Shown here: one piece after another, positions 54,062 to 63,926 of the stretch
Layout: each line of letters opens with the position of its first letter
How positions within the stretch are numbered: position 1 is the first letter of the stretch
DNA from: Salinibacterium sp. SWN167
GTDB lineage: Bacteria; Actinomycetota; Actinomycetes; Actinomycetales; Microbacteriaceae
Assembly: GCF_015864665.1 (NCBI RefSeq)
Contig: NZ_JADYWU010000001.1
Span: forward strand, 1,550,001-1,614,000
Direction of reading: 5' to 3'
DNA length: 64,000 nucleotides
Position numbers and translations under genes: made by a program
Notes under the pieces: generated by a model
Seen by the model: the letters and a program-made list of their open reading frames with translations, nothing else
What the model was told of the DNA's origin: nothing
Databases searched by the model: none

Positions 54062-55527
54062 CCGCGCGGCGAGTGCGACTCCAAGAATTCAAATACTTCG
54101 GTGGTGTCAACCCCGGGATACATTCCGGTGGGCATTGCCGCGAGCAGCGAACTGTTGAGCCGCGCGCTCGGGATCGAATGTTGCGCCCAGCGCGACGACA
54201 GGTTCTCGGGTGCGCTGCGGCAGCATCCCTCATCAGGACACGTTGAGACGGCACGATTCGTGGTGTCGCGCCCACGGAACCACTTTGCTGACGCAAACGG
54301 CGTGCCCAGGCTCACCGAGAAATCACCGCGTCGGCCCGACTGGATGCGCGACGTGCACCAGTAAGTACCGCCTGGCTTGTCGGTGTACTGGTGGTACGGG
54401 CTGAAGCGGTCCTCGACGTCAAAGACTTGGCGCGCACTCCATTGCCGGCACACGATTTGTCCCTCGATTGCGCCAAGCGCATCAGTCGGAAACGCTGCAC
54501 TGTCGTTTTCGTAGGCCTTGGAAATTGTGCCGCCCTCGTGCACCTTCAAGAAGTGCACCGGAACGCCCAAATGTTCGGTCGCCAAGTTGGTGAAGCGGTG
54601 GGCTGCCGTCTCGTACGGCACCGCGAATGCATCGCGCAGATCTTCGACGGAAAGTTCTCGCTGCGCTTTCGCCGCAGTGAGAAAGTCGACCGCGGTCTTC
54701 TCCGGCACCATGAGGGCCGCCGCCAGATAGTTGGTTTCCACGCGCTGATACAGAAACTCGGAGTAGTCAGCAGGCTCCCGGATGCCCAACACATGCCCCG
54801 CAAGTGCCTGCAGCAGCGTCGAGCGTGGGTCGGTTCCCTCGCCCTGCGCCACCGGCAAGTAGATACGGCCATTGCGCAGATCCGTCACGCTGCGAGTGGT
54901 GGCGGGCAGATCGGGCACGTAGTGCAGTGAAAACCCGAGGTGGGAGGCAAGGTCAGAGGCAACCCGTTGGGAGAGCGGTCCGCCGGTGTGGCCGACGGCA
55001 TCCAACAGTTCTCGGGCTGTCGTCTCAAGTTCACCAAAGTAGTTGTTGCGCCTGCGCATCATGCGCCGCAGTTCGGTATTAGCGCGGCGGGCTTCCTCAG
55101 GCGTTGCCGCACGCTCACGGTGCAAGCGCTGCAGCTCGTCGTGCAAGCCGAGCACGGTTTCGATTGCCTCATCGCTGAGGGTCTTGCGCACCGGCAGTTC
55201 GGGCAGCGCGAGCGAGTTGTAGAGCGGACCGCGCTGCGCGCGTTCGAGAGCGATCTCGAGGGCAGCACGCCGAGAAGGCGGCTCTGAGCTCAGCAGTTCA
55301 TCCACCGACACCTCAAAGAAGCGGGCGATCTTCTGCAACTCGCTGAGTTTGAGCTCTCGCTTGCCGTTCTCGATAACGGAGACCTGAGAGGCCGCACGCT
55401 CGAGTGCGGCACCCAGGTCATCGAGGGTGAGACCGCGATCGGTGCGGAGTTGACGGATGCGGCGGCCAACAGTGAGGGAATCGAACATGTCCTCATCGTC
55501 TGCCTGCGTACGCGTGCGTGGGGTCAT
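54058..55527 (-). CDS. ramB: RamB-like regulator of acetate metabolism (XRE + ImmA/IrrE-like + DUF2083)
   Basis: A 489-residue transcription factor. The N-terminal XRE helix-turn-helix (about 19-75) shows LDDLGAALERAASQVSVIENGKREL; the middle (about 160-310) is IrrE/peptidase-like with LAGHVLGIREPADYSEF, and EFLYQRVETNYLAAALMVP. The C-terminal domain (about 330-480) has Cys such as CRQW and CPDEGCCR. This organisation is that of RamB, which in Corynebacterium represses aceA and aceB. ATG 55527 has AAGGAGGA upstream. Divergent from aceA across 142 bases; target inferred from context. Confidence 0.9.
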   Translation of the reverse strand: MTPRTRTQADDEDMFDSLTVGRRIRQLRTDRGLTLDDLGAALERAASQVSVIENGKRELKLSELQKIARFFEVSVDELLSSEPPSRRAALEIALERAQRGPLYNSLALPELPVRKTLSDEAIETVLGLHDELQRLHRERAATPEEARRANTELRRMMRRRNNYFGELETTARELLDAVGHTGGPLSQRVASDLASHLGFSLHYVPDLPATTRSVTDLRNGRIYLPVAQGEGTDPRSTLLQALAGHVLGIREPADYSEFLYQRVETNYLAAALMVPEKTAVDFLTAAKAQRELSVEDLRDAFAVPYETAAHRFTNLATEHLGVPVHFLKVHEGGTISKAYENDSAAFPTDALGAIEGQIVCRQWSARQVFDVEDRFSPYHQYTDKPGGTYWCTSRIQSGRRGDFSVSLGTPFASAKWFRGRDTTNRAVSTCPDEGCCRSAPENLSSRWAQHSIPSARLNSSLLAAMPTGMYPGVDTTEVFEFLESHSPRG

Positions 55528-55562
55528 CCGAACATCCTCCTTGATGGTCTTCTATCGAAAAA

Positions 55563-55584
55563 CAGAAGAATCATGATAATTCTG
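55563..55584 (+). promoter_or_regulatory. Palindromic candidate operator between ramB and aceA
   Basis: CAGAAGAAT-CATG-ATAATTCTG is near-palindromic (7 of 9 pairs). It lies midway in the divergent ramB-aceA control region, where a RamB-type repressor would be expected to bind. No match to the published Corynebacterium RamB motif is claimed. Confidence 0.45.
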
Positions 55585-55669
55585 CAACAAATCGTGGTGA
55601 AGAACTAGTGCAGGGGTACCAGAGTCGAAGAAACGAAGTACCGATGAACCACTGACGAAGGAGCCAGCA

Positions 55670-56971
55670 ATGACGAACAACCGCCCCGGCGACCAAAACC
55701 AGACAGCAGCCGAACTCGAAACTGAGTGGAAGACGGATGCACGCTGGAACGGAATCGAACGCGATTTCAGCGCCGAAGACGTCATTGCCCTCCGCGGAAG
55801 TGTTAGGGAAGACCGCACGCTTGCTCGTCGCGGCGCCGAGAACCTCTGGAACCTCCTGCAGCGCGACAACACCGAATGGGTCGCCGCGCTTGGCGCGCTC
55901 ACCGGCAACCAGGCCGTGCAGCAAGTGCGCGCCGGCCTCGAAGCGATTTACCTCAGCGGCTGGCAAGTCGCCGCCGACGCGAACCTGTCGGGCCAGACCT
56001 ACCCCGACCAGAGCCTCTACCCAGCCAACAGCGTTCCGGCCGTTGTGCGTCGCATTAACAACGCGCTGATGCGGGCCGACCAGATTGAGACCGCCGAGGA
56101 TGGCGCTCCAAAAATTGATTGGATGGCGCCGATTGTGGCCGACGCAGAAGCCGGCTTTGGTGGGCCTCTGAACTCCTACGAGCTCATGTCCTCCATGATC
56201 GAAGCCGGAGCGGCTGGCGTTCACTGGGAAGATCAGCTCGCGTCAGAGAAGAAGTGTGGCCACATGGGCGGCAAGGTTCTCATCCCGACCGCACAGCACG
56301 TTCGCACACTCAACGCTGCTCGACTCGCTGCTGACGTTGCCGGGGTATCGAGCATCATCATTGCTCGCACCGACTCGCTTGCTGCCGACCTCATTACCAA
56401 CGATGTGGATGACCGCGACAAGCCATTCTTGACGGGGGAGCGCACCAGTGACGGCTTCTACCGCACCACTCCGGGCATTGAAACAGTCCTCAGTCGCGGC
56501 CACGCTTACGCGCCCTACGCAGATCTGCTCTGGGTGGAAAGTGCGAAGCCCGATCTTGAGCTGGCGCGCACCTTTGCGGAGAGCATCCACAAGGAGTTCC
56601 CCGGCAAGAAGCTCGCCTACAACTGCTCGCCATCGTTCAACTGGAAGCGTCACCTCGACGATGACCAGATCGCGAGCTTCCAGCGCGAGTTGGCGGCGAT
56701 GGGTTACGCCTTCCAGTTCATCACTCTTGCCGGGTTCCACGCCCTTAACCACTCGATGTACACCCTTGCTCGGGGCTACAGCGAGCGTCACATGAGTGCG
56801 TATGTGGAACTGCAAGAGGCAGAGTTCGCGTCTGAAGCAGACGGCTACACGGCAACGCGCCACCAGCGCGAGGTCGGAACAGGGTACTTCGATCGCATCG
56901 CGACGGCCCTCAACCCCACGAGCGAAACCCTCGCCCTCGTCGGCAGCACCGAAACGGCGCAATTCCACTAA
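55670..56971 (+). CDS. aceA: Isocitrate lyase
   Basis: A 433-residue glyoxylate-cycle enzyme cleaving isocitrate to glyoxylate and succinate. The catalytic motif is [11 protein letters not shown], preceded by [12 protein letters not shown] and [28 protein letters not shown] and [19 protein letters not shown] occur downstream as usual. ATG 55670 has AAGGAG upstream. Forms a unit with aceB 63 bases on; used for growth on acetate and fatty acids. Confidence 0.97.
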   Translation: MTNNRPGDQNQTAAELETEWKTDARWNGIERDFSAEDVIALRGSVREDRTLARRGAENLWNLLQRDNTEWVAALGALTGNQAVQQVRAGLEAIYLSGWQVAADANLSGQTYPDQSLYPANSVPAVVRRINNALMRADQIETAEDGAPKIDWMAPIVADAEAGFGGPLNSYELMSSMIEAGAAGVHWEDQLASEKKCGHMGGKVLIPTAQHVRTLNAARLAADVAGVSSIIIARTDSLAADLITNDVDDRDKPFLTGERTSDGFYRTTPGIETVLSRGHAYAPYADLLWVESAKPDLELARTFAESIHKEFPGKKLAYNCSPSFNWKRHLDDDQIASFQRELAAMGYAFQFITLAGFHALNHSMYTLARGYSERHMSAYVELQEAEFASEADGYTATRHQREVGTGYFDRIATALNPTSETLALVGSTETAQFH

Positions 56972-57034
56972 ATAGGCACCGCCACTAAATCGGCACCGCC
57001 ACCCCTCGACTACACAACTTTCTAAGGACAGATT

Positions 57035-58654
57035 ATGACTACTCGCAGAATGGAACCGATCGCTGAATCGGAGGAACGATTCGACGAAATTTTGACCCCG
57101 GATGCGCTGCATTTCCTCACTCGGCTGCATGACCAGTTCGCTGGTCGCCGCCATGACCGCCTCGCGGCTCGCATGGAATCGCGCAAGCACATCACGAACG
57201 GGCGCAACCTGCGCTTTTTGCCGGAGACGGCAGCGATTCGGGAGGATGACAGCTGGCGCGTTGCCGGTGCCGGTCCTGGACTCGATGACCGTCGGGTGGA
57301 GATCACAGGGCCGACAGATCGCAAGATGACCGTCAACGCCATGAACTCGGGGGCGAAGGTATGGCTTGCCGATCAGGAAGACGCGACAAGCCCGACCTGG
57401 CACAACGTCATCGGCGGCCAGATCAACCTGTACGACGCGATCCGTCGCCAGATTGACTTCACTACTGACGAGGGCAAGACCTATGCTCTCGGCGAAGAGA
57501 CGCCAACGATCGTGATGCGACCGCGCGGATGGCATCTGGTAGAAAAGCACCTCCGGTACACCGACCGAGCAGGGTTGCGCACGCCGGCATCCGGCTCCCT
57601 CGTAGACTTCGGGCTCTATATATTCCATAACGCGCACGAACTCATCGAGCGCGGCAGTGGCCCGTACTTCTACATCGCTAAAATCGAGAATCACCTTGAA
57701 GCGCGCCTGTGGGATGACGTGTTCACGTTCGCCGAAAACGCTCTGAACATTCCGCACGGCACGATCCGCGCGACGGTACTGATCGAGACGATTCCTGCGG
57801 CGTTCGAGATGGAAGAGATCCTCTACGAGCTGCGCGAGCACTGCGCTGGGCTCAACGCAGGGCGCTGGGATTACATCTTCTCGATCATCAAGAACTTCCG
57901 TGGTCGCGGGGCGAGCTTTGTGCTCCCCGACCGCTCCGCCATCACGATGACGGTGCCGTTCATGCGGGCCTACACGGAACTACTGGTTGCGACCTGCCAC
58001 AAGCGGGGAGCACATGCCATCGGAGGCATGAGCGCGTTCATCCCGAACCGTCGTGACCCCGAAGTGACTGCTCGCGCCCTCGACGCCGTGACGCGAGACA
58101 AGCGCCGCGAGGCCACCGATGGCTTCGATGGCACTTGGGTCGCGCATCCGGATCTCATCCCCACTGCTCGCGCCGAGTTTGACGCGGTACTGGGGGAGCG
58201 TCCCAACCAGGTCGACCGCCTGCGCGACGACGTTCACGTGACCGCCGACGATTTGCTCGACCTGCGCATCGATGGTGCGGTAACGGATGCCGGAGTGCGT
58301 TCCAACGTCTCCATCGCGTTGCGCTACATCGAGAGCTGGCTCCGCGGAGTCGGCGCCGCTGCCATCGACAACTTGATGGAAGACGCTGCTACCGCTGAGA
58401 TTAGCCGCAGCCAACTGTGGCAGTGGATGCACCAGCGCGTCGTGACCGCCGAGGGTACACCCATCACGCACCGGCGCATTGAGGAAGAACTCGCCCACGT
58501 GTTCGCGACGCTCGAGCGCACCCCGGCCGACCGCTTCGATGATGCTGCGGCAGTGTTCCGCGAAGTGACGCTTGAGGATGATTTCCCCACCTTCCTCACG
58601 CTCAGCGCCTACAGCAGCTATCTCGTAGAACAGCCCCGCGAGACTGCTGCCTGA
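57035..58654 (+). CDS. aceB: Malate synthase A
   Basis: A 539-residue enzyme condensing glyoxylate with acetyl-CoA to malate. Blocks: [99 protein letters not shown] and a C-terminal SQLWQWMHQ. The malate synthase A-type length is right. Starts ATG 57035, with AAGGACAG a few bases upstream. Follows aceA; probably cotranscribed and RamB-controlled. Confidence 0.97.
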   Translation: MTTRRMEPIAESEERFDEILTPDALHFLTRLHDQFAGRRHDRLAARMESRKHITNGRNLRFLPETAAIREDDSWRVAGAGPGLDDRRVEITGPTDRKMTVNAMNSGAKVWLADQEDATSPTWHNVIGGQINLYDAIRRQIDFTTDEGKTYALGEETPTIVMRPRGWHLVEKHLRYTDRAGLRTPASGSLVDFGLYIFHNAHELIERGSGPYFYIAKIENHLEARLWDDVFTFAENALNIPHGTIRATVLIETIPAAFEMEEILYELREHCAGLNAGRWDYIFSIIKNFRGRGASFVLPDRSAITMTVPFMRAYTELLVATCHKRGAHAIGGMSAFIPNRRDPEVTARALDAVTRDKRREATDGFDGTWVAHPDLIPTARAEFDAVLGERPNQVDRLRDDVHVTADDLLDLRIDGAVTDAGVRSNVSIALRYIESWLRGVGAAAIDNLMEDAATAEISRSQLWQWMHQRVVTAEGTPITHRRIEEELAHVFATLERTPADRFDDAAAVFREVTLEDDFPTFLTLSAYSSYLVEQPRETAA

Positions 58655-58660
58655 CCCGTC

Positions 58661-58728
58661 CATGGGCTAGCCGCGTATTATGAGGGCACTCGACCAACGT
58701 TGATCGGAGTGCCAGTGGCTAGCCCGTG
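58661..58728 (+). promoter_or_regulatory. Promoter flanked by two GGCTAGCC palindromes before the GAF regulator
   Basis: TATTAT (58676-58681) is a -10 box. Two copies of the 8-bp palindrome GGCTAGCC (58665-58672 and 58717-58724), within a 12-bp inverted repeat with one mismatch, flank it 52 bases apart, close to five helical turns. The second copy covers the GTG start region. Fits autoregulation by looping, an inference. Confidence 0.55.
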
Positions 58729-60007
58729 GATGTCCACCGCTGAATCCAGCGCGCGTGCCCTCGTAGAGCAAGCGCACAACACTGCGATCGGTGATCGTTC
58801 GGTCGCCACCGGCGTTCGCCGTTTGGTACATGAATCGTGGCAACGATCGCTGCAACTCGAACTTGATCCCGATCAGCCGCTCGACTCGCGACAACTCACC
58901 GACCACGACCTGCGCGAGTATCGAGACTCTCACCCGCTGTCACTTGCTCTTCCCACGATTCACCGCCTCCTTATTCGTCACACCCTCGACGCCGGCCTCA
59001 TCGTCGCGATCGGCGACCAAGATGGCCGCCTCCTGTGGATCGACGGAGATCGCACGCTCCGCCGCCGCGCGGAGGGCATGCTATTCGTCGAAGGCGCGGA
59101 CTGGAGCGAGAAAGCCGTGGGAACAAGCGCTCCCGGCACAGCGCTCGCTCTCGACCACGGCATCCAAATTCATGGAGCCGAACACTTCAATCGGATTGTG
59201 CATCCCTGGAGTTGCACCGCTGTTCCCGTCCATGATCCGTCAACTGGCGCAATGCTCGGCGTTATCGATATCACGGGTGGCGATGACGCTGTCGCGCCTG
59301 CGACACTCCCACTCATGGAAGCCGCCGTCGCCGCTGTCGAGTCTGAGCTGCGCATTCAAACGCTCGATGCCGAGCGAGCTCGTCCGCGGCGCACCATTCA
59401 CCGCGCGGTTGTGCGGCCTGAAGCGCTGCCGGCACTCTCTGTGCTCGGCCTCGAGGGAGGTGCTCTCGAACTCTCAGGCACGGTAATCGAACTGAGCGTG
59501 CGCCATGCCGAGATTTTGGTGTTGTTGGCCTGGCATCACGCGGGGCTCTCTGCTGAGCGGCTCGCTGAACTAGTGGGGTGCTCAGTCGATACGGTTCGCC
59601 CCGAAATGGTCAGACTGCGTCGGGTGCTCGGGAAAGCTGATCCGAGCCTTGTCCCGACCTCGCGCCCCTATAAGCTCGCGCGAGCCCTCGATCTTGATGC
59701 TCGTCGGGTGCTCTCTTTTCTCGATCGCGGCGCGCATCGTGTGGCGTTAGCCGGGTACTCGGGGCCGGTGCTGCCCCGCTCTGTCGCTCCCGGTATTCGT
59801 TCGATTCGGGATGAAGTCTGCTCCCGGGTGCGCGACGCGATGTTGACCGACGCCTCGCTCGACACGCTGCTGACCTATGCCCGCAGCGATGAGGCCGCCT
59901 ACGACGTTGAAGTGTGGACGGCCTGCCTCACCCGATTGCCCGCCAAATCTCCGAAACGGGCCTCGGTCGTCTCGCGCCTCGAACGTATCAACGCCGAGCT
60001 CGCCTAA
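58715..60007 (+). CDS. GAF-domain transcriptional regulator (AcoR-like, no AAA domain)
   Basis: A 430-residue regulator. The GAF sensor domain is in the first half (about 65-205, with LLWIDGD, WSEKAVGTSAPGTALAL, HPWSCTAVPVHDP, LGVIDITGG), as in AcoR-type regulators of acetoin/alcohol use. It lacks the sigma-54 AAA domain; a helix-turn-helix-like region (AGLSAERLAELVGCSVDTVRPEMVRLRRVLG) lies near residue 290. GTG 58715 is chosen as GGAG is five bases upstream. Directly upstream of an aldehyde dehydrogenase gene, its likely target. Confidence 0.85.
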   Translation: MASPWMSTAESSARALVEQAHNTAIGDRSVATGVRRLVHESWQRSLQLELDPDQPLDSRQLTDHDLREYRDSHPLSLALPTIHRLLIRHTLDAGLIVAIGDQDGRLLWIDGDRTLRRRAEGMLFVEGADWSEKAVGTSAPGTALALDHGIQIHGAEHFNRIVHPWSCTAVPVHDPSTGAMLGVIDITGGDDAVAPATLPLMEAAVAAVESELRIQTLDAERARPRRTIHRAVVRPEALPALSVLGLEGGALELSGTVIELSVRHAEILVLLAWHHAGLSAERLAELVGCSVDTVRPEMVRLRRVLGKADPSLVPTSRPYKLARALDLDARRVLSFLDRGAHRVALAGYSGPVLPRSVAPGIRSIRDEVCSRVRDAMLTDASLDTLLTYARSDEAAYDVEVWTACLTRLPAKSPKRASVVSRLERINAELA

Positions 60008-60044
60008 CTTCCTCGCTGCCTCGCCGCCGACTGCTTCGCAAGAA

Positions 60045-60105
60045 GTTGCAACGTTGCGGCAACCTGCCCGCACCTAGAGTTCAGGCCACGGCACGAGTTG
60101 TGCCG
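60045..60105 (+). promoter_or_regulatory. Palindromes upstream of the aldehyde dehydrogenase gene
   Basis: Adjacent palindromes GTTGCAAC (60045-60052) and GTTGCGGCAAC (60053-60063), then CGGCAC-GAGTT-GTGCCG (60089-60105), lie in the 135-base gap. Candidate operators of the upstream GAF regulator. Confidence 0.45.
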
Positions 60106-60142
60106 TCGCATCCCAGACAATGACGTCGACAGGAGTCAGCTC

Positions 60143-61666
60143 ATGACCATCTATGCAGCCCCCGGCACACCCGAATCTCTCATGACTTTCAAACCACGCT
60201 ACGAGAACTGGATTGGCGGTGAGTGGGTCGCTCCGGTCAAGGGGCAGTACTTCGAAAACCTCTCCCCGGTCAATGGACGCCCGTTCACCGAGGTAGCCCG
60301 CGGCACTGCGGAAGATATCGAGTTGGCTCTCGATGCAGCCCACAAGGCGGCCCCTGCGTGGGGCAAGACCTCCACCACCGAGCGCGCAGCGGTTCTTCAC
60401 AAGATCGCGGATGTCATTGATGCGAATCTCGAGATGCTGGCTGTCGCCGAAAGCTGGGATAACGGCAAGCCGATTCGGGAGCCACTTAACGCTGACCTTC
60501 CGCTCGCGGCTGATCACTTCCGCTACTTTGCTGCCGCCATTCGGGCGCAAGAGGGCCACTTCGCCGAAATGGACGGCGACATGACGGCGTATCACTACAA
60601 GGAACCGCTCGGAGTGGTTGGGCAGATCATTCCGTGGAACTTCCCGATCCTGATGGCCGTGTGGAAGCTCGCTCCAGCGTTGGCCGCGGGTAACGCGGTA
60701 GTCCTGAAGCCGGCGGAGCAGACGCCCGCCTCGATCTTGGTCCTCATCGAACTCATCGGGGATATCCTCCCGCCCGGTGTCCTCAACATCGTGAACGGAT
60801 TCGGCGTCGAAGCCGGGAAGCCGCTCGCCTCAAGCCCGCGCATCCGCAAAATCGCGTTCACGGGGGAGACCACCACTGGCCGACTGATTCTGCAGTACGC
60901 CAGTGCCAACATCATCCCGGCGACTCTGGAACTGGGCGGAAAGAGCCCGAACATGTTCTTCGAGGATGTTGCGGACCGCGACGATGCTTACTACGACAAA
61001 GCGCAAGAGGGCTTTGCGCTCTTTGCTTTCAACCAGGGTGAGGTGTGCACGAGCCCGAGCCGGGCTCTGATCCAGAAGTCGATCTACGACTCTTTCTTGG
61101 GCGATGCCGTGGAGCGGACGAGCCGTGCGATTCAGGGCAACCCTCTCGACACCGCCACGCAGGTGGGTGCTCAGGCCTCGAACGACCAGCTTGAGAAGAT
61201 TCTGAGCTACATCGACATCGGTCAGCAGGAGGGCGCGAAACTAGCGCTCGGCGGCGAACGGGTTGATCTGGGTGGCGATCTGAGTGGCGGCTTTTATGTG
61301 CAGCCGACAATCTTCGAAGGTCACAACAAGATGCGCCTGTTCCAGGAGGAGATCTTCGGGCCGGTCGTTGCGGTAACAAGCTTCGACGACTACGCCGACG
61401 GTATCTCCATCGCCAACGACACGCTCTACGGCTTGGGTGCCGGTGTCTGGTCACGTAATGGCAACATTGCCTACCGGGCCGGACGCGACCTGCAGGCGGG
61501 TCGCGTGTGGATCAACAACTATCACGCCTATCCCGCTGGCGCCGCGTTCGGCGGCTACAAGAGCTCGGGAATCGGCCGCGAAAATAGTGCCCTCGCCCTT
61601 GACCACTACCAACAGACCAAGAACCTGCTGGTCTCATACTCCGAGAACGCGCTCGGATTCTTCTAA
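60143..61666 (+). CDS. Aldehyde dehydrogenase (ExaC/AldB type)
   Basis: A 507-residue NAD(P)-dependent aldehyde dehydrogenase. The catalytic Cys is in [11 protein letters not shown], the general base Glu in LELGGKSPN, and the NAD-binding segment in GAEAxK-like [10 protein letters not shown]; the oxyanion-related EEIFGPV and [13 protein letters not shown]-like blocks are present. Acts on acetaldehyde or other short aldehydes, judged from context. ATG 60143 with AGGAG seven bases upstream. Followed by the DUF779 partner. Confidence 0.94.
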   Translation: MTIYAAPGTPESLMTFKPRYENWIGGEWVAPVKGQYFENLSPVNGRPFTEVARGTAEDIELALDAAHKAAPAWGKTSTTERAAVLHKIADVIDANLEMLAVAESWDNGKPIREPLNADLPLAADHFRYFAAAIRAQEGHFAEMDGDMTAYHYKEPLGVVGQIIPWNFPILMAVWKLAPALAAGNAVVLKPAEQTPASILVLIELIGDILPPGVLNIVNGFGVEAGKPLASSPRIRKIAFTGETTTGRLILQYASANIIPATLELGGKSPNMFFEDVADRDDAYYDKAQEGFALFAFNQGEVCTSPSRALIQKSIYDSFLGDAVERTSRAIQGNPLDTATQVGAQASNDQLEKILSYIDIGQQEGAKLALGGERVDLGGDLSGGFYVQPTIFEGHNKMRLFQEEIFGPVVAVTSFDDYADGISIANDTLYGLGAGVWSRNGNIAYRAGRDLQAGRVWINNYHAYPAGAAFGGYKSSGIGRENSALALDHYQQTKNLLVSYSENALGFF

Positions 61667-61686
61667 ACCAGGGATCGCATGAGGAA

Positions 61687-62157
61687 GTGGCGGCCAGTGC
61701 AGACGTGCTGGCCGCCGCTCCGCTATCTACCGCGGCGAGGAGCCAGGAAATGATTAATGCAAGCGTTGTAATCCCGGGAGAAACCCAACCCCGCCTAGCC
61801 ATGACGGCCGAAAGCATCGACTTGCTTCGAGCACTGTGGCGCACACACGGCCCGCTCATGTTTCATCAGTCTGGCGGTTGCTGCGATGGCAGCTCGCCGA
61901 TGTGTTTTGCCGCAGGCGAGTTCGTCACTGGAGCGAGCGATGTTCTTCTGGGGGTGTTCGATATTGCGCCCGAGGGCCAGCCTGAGCAGCCGATCGAATT
62001 CTGGATGTCGGTCGAACAGTTCGCCTACTGGAGCCACACGTTTTTGACGGTTGATGTTGTCAAAGGTCGCGGCAGCGGATTCTCTCTTGAGGCGCCGGAG
62101 GGAGTGCGTTTCTTGATTCGCTCGACGCTCATGGAGACTGCCGAACCGTTTAGTTAG
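61687..62157 (+). CDS. DUF779 domain protein (aldehyde dehydrogenase partner)
   Basis: A 156-residue protein with the DUF779 core HQSGGCCDGSSPMCF, FDIAPEGQPEQPIEFW and a C-terminal GSGFSLEAPEGVRFLIRS. Members occur beside aldehyde dehydrogenases in many actinobacteria; function unknown. The start is unclear: GTG 61687 follows GAGGAA without spacing, and GTG 61705 (or a later in-frame start) would fit better; the N-terminal residues 1-25 are weakly supported. Confidence 0.8.
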   Translation: MAASADVLAAAPLSTAARSQEMINASVVIPGETQPRLAMTAESIDLLRALWRTHGPLMFHQSGGCCDGSSPMCFAAGEFVTGASDVLLGVFDIAPEGQPEQPIEFWMSVEQFAYWSHTFLTVDVVKGRGSGFSLEAPEGVRFLIRSTLMETAEPFS

Positions 62158-62193
62158 GCAATTGCTGTCGGCGGCGCAGGGCAGACTAGTCAT

Positions 62194-63876
62194 GTGTACC
62201 TCGTGCTCGCGACTAGCGGCCGCACCCTCACCGCCACCCGAGTGGCTGCAGACGGCGCGGTCATTGCCGAGCACGCGATTGAGGATGTGGCGGCGTTCGT
62301 GGTGCAGTCCCAACGCGCTGAGCCCGACATTCGCTGGGTATGGCACGACACTGCAGCCTGGTACCCGGGGCTTTTGGCTGCCCACGTCAGAGTGAACCGG
62401 TGCTTCGACCTTCGGCTCTGTCACGCGATTCTCCGTAACTCCGCTTTCACTCGTGAGTCAACGCTGGCACAGGCACCGCCAAGCCGCTGGGATGCGCTTA
62501 TTCAAGCCGGAGTCGAAGCTCCCATCGAGCACCGTGCCCCGCAACATTCGACGCTCTTCGACTTTGACGATGACCAGGCGCAGGTTGCCGACACAGAACT
62601 CGACGTACTCGCTGAATTTTTACGTCAGCTCGATGCCGTGGCAACTTCAACCGAATCTGGCCGGCTGCAACGCCTACTCTCGGCGGAGTCTGCGGGCGCG
62701 CTCATCGCAGCCGAGATGCGTTTTGCTGGCCTCCCGTGGAGTGCCGAAGCTCATGACGAGATTCTGACCGAGATGTTGGGGTCGCGACCGAGTGTTGAGG
62801 GTGAACGCCCGGTGAAGCTCCAGATGCTCGTTGATCAGATCCGCCTCCTGCTCGACTCGCCGCGACTCACACCTGAATCTCCCGCCGAGCTCTTACGTGC
62901 ACTCAGCGTTGCAGGAATTCAAGCCACAACAACACGTTCATGGGAACTCAAACAGCTGAAGCATCCGGTGATCGAACCGCTTCTCGAGTTCAAGAAGTTG
63001 CAACGTCTCATGACGGCCAATGGATGGTCGTGGCTCGACTCGTGGGTGGTCGACGGGCGCTTCCGTCCCGACTATCTTCCCGGCGGCGTCGTTACCGGCC
63101 GGTGGGCGACGAGTGGCGGAGGGGCCTTGCAGCTACCGCACCTCATCCGCGGCGCTGTGAAGGCCGACCCGGGGTGGAAGTTTGTGGTCGCCGATGCGTC
63201 TCAACTCGAGCCACGCATTCTGGCAGCTCTGGCCGGTGACCGCGGAATGGTTGCTGCTGGGGCTTCTGGGGACCTCTACGAGGGCATTGTGGCCAGTGGT
63301 GCGGTCGACACTCGTGCTCACGCGAAGCTTGCGATGCTCGGCGCGATGTACGGAGCGACTTCGGGGGAGAGCGGCCGATTGATGCCTCGGCTAGCGCGGG
63401 CTTACCCGCAGGCGATTGCCCTCGTCGAGCGGGCGGCTCGGGCAGGCGAGCGCGGCGAAGTCGTGAGCACTCAACTGGGTCGCAGTTCCCCTCCCGGTAC
63501 CCACGCGGCAACTTACGACGATTCGCAGTCGCCCGCTCAACGTGCGGCGTCTCAAGAACGGGGGCGGTCGTGGGGCCGCTTCACGCGAAACTTCATCGTG
63601 CAGGGAACCGCTGCCGAGTGGGCGCTCTGCTGGATGGCGAGCATCCGCAATCGCCTTGGTCAGCTTTCGGATGCCGCGTGGTTTACCGATGCGCCCCACC
63701 TCGTTTTTTTCTTGCACGACGAGGTCGTGGTGCACGCTCCGGACCACCTCGCAGACAGGGTCGCCGAGCACATTACGGTGGCAGCGGCAGATGCTGGACG
63801 CCTTGTGTTTGGCGATATTCCGGTCACGTTTCCGCTCACGACCGCCATCGTCGATCGCTACGATCAAGCTAAATAG
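62194..63876 (+). CDS. Bifunctional 3'-5' exonuclease-like/family A DNA polymerase
   Basis: A 560-residue protein with the Pol I polymerase fold but no 5' nuclease. Motif A is VVADASQLEPRILAAL (family consensus DYSQIELR), motif B HAKLAMLGAMYGATSG with the Lys, and motif C FFLHDEVVVHAP (HDE). The first 190 residues correspond to the exonuclease region, but I see no clear DxE catalytic motif, so proofreading is doubtful. This small Pol A-like family is common in actinobacteria. GTG 62194 has CAGACT and six bases upstream, a weak leaderless signal. Probably repair or translesion synthesis, not replication. Confidence 0.88.
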   Translation: MYLVLATSGRTLTATRVAADGAVIAEHAIEDVAAFVVQSQRAEPDIRWVWHDTAAWYPGLLAAHVRVNRCFDLRLCHAILRNSAFTRESTLAQAPPSRWDALIQAGVEAPIEHRAPQHSTLFDFDDDQAQVADTELDVLAEFLRQLDAVATSTESGRLQRLLSAESAGALIAAEMRFAGLPWSAEAHDEILTEMLGSRPSVEGERPVKLQMLVDQIRLLLDSPRLTPESPAELLRALSVAGIQATTTRSWELKQLKHPVIEPLLEFKKLQRLMTANGWSWLDSWVVDGRFRPDYLPGGVVTGRWATSGGGALQLPHLIRGAVKADPGWKFVVADASQLEPRILAALAGDRGMVAAGASGDLYEGIVASGAVDTRAHAKLAMLGAMYGATSGESGRLMPRLARAYPQAIALVERAARAGERGEVVSTQLGRSSPPGTHAATYDDSQSPAQRAASQERGRSWGRFTRNFIVQGTAAEWALCWMASIRNRLGQLSDAAWFTDAPHLVFFLHDEVVVHAPDHLADRVAEHITVAAADAGRLVFGDIPVTFPLTTAIVDRYDQAK

Positions 63877-63926
63877 CGGCGCGCACGGAGCCGCGGCACT
63901 TTAGCGGGCAGCGTCCCTCGGATCGG

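Noticed and set aside
56243-57841. Long minus-strand open frame (over 500 codons) opposite aceA and aceB
   Set aside because: Antisense shadow of two clear enzymes; open because of GC-rich codon positions, and no family resemblance.
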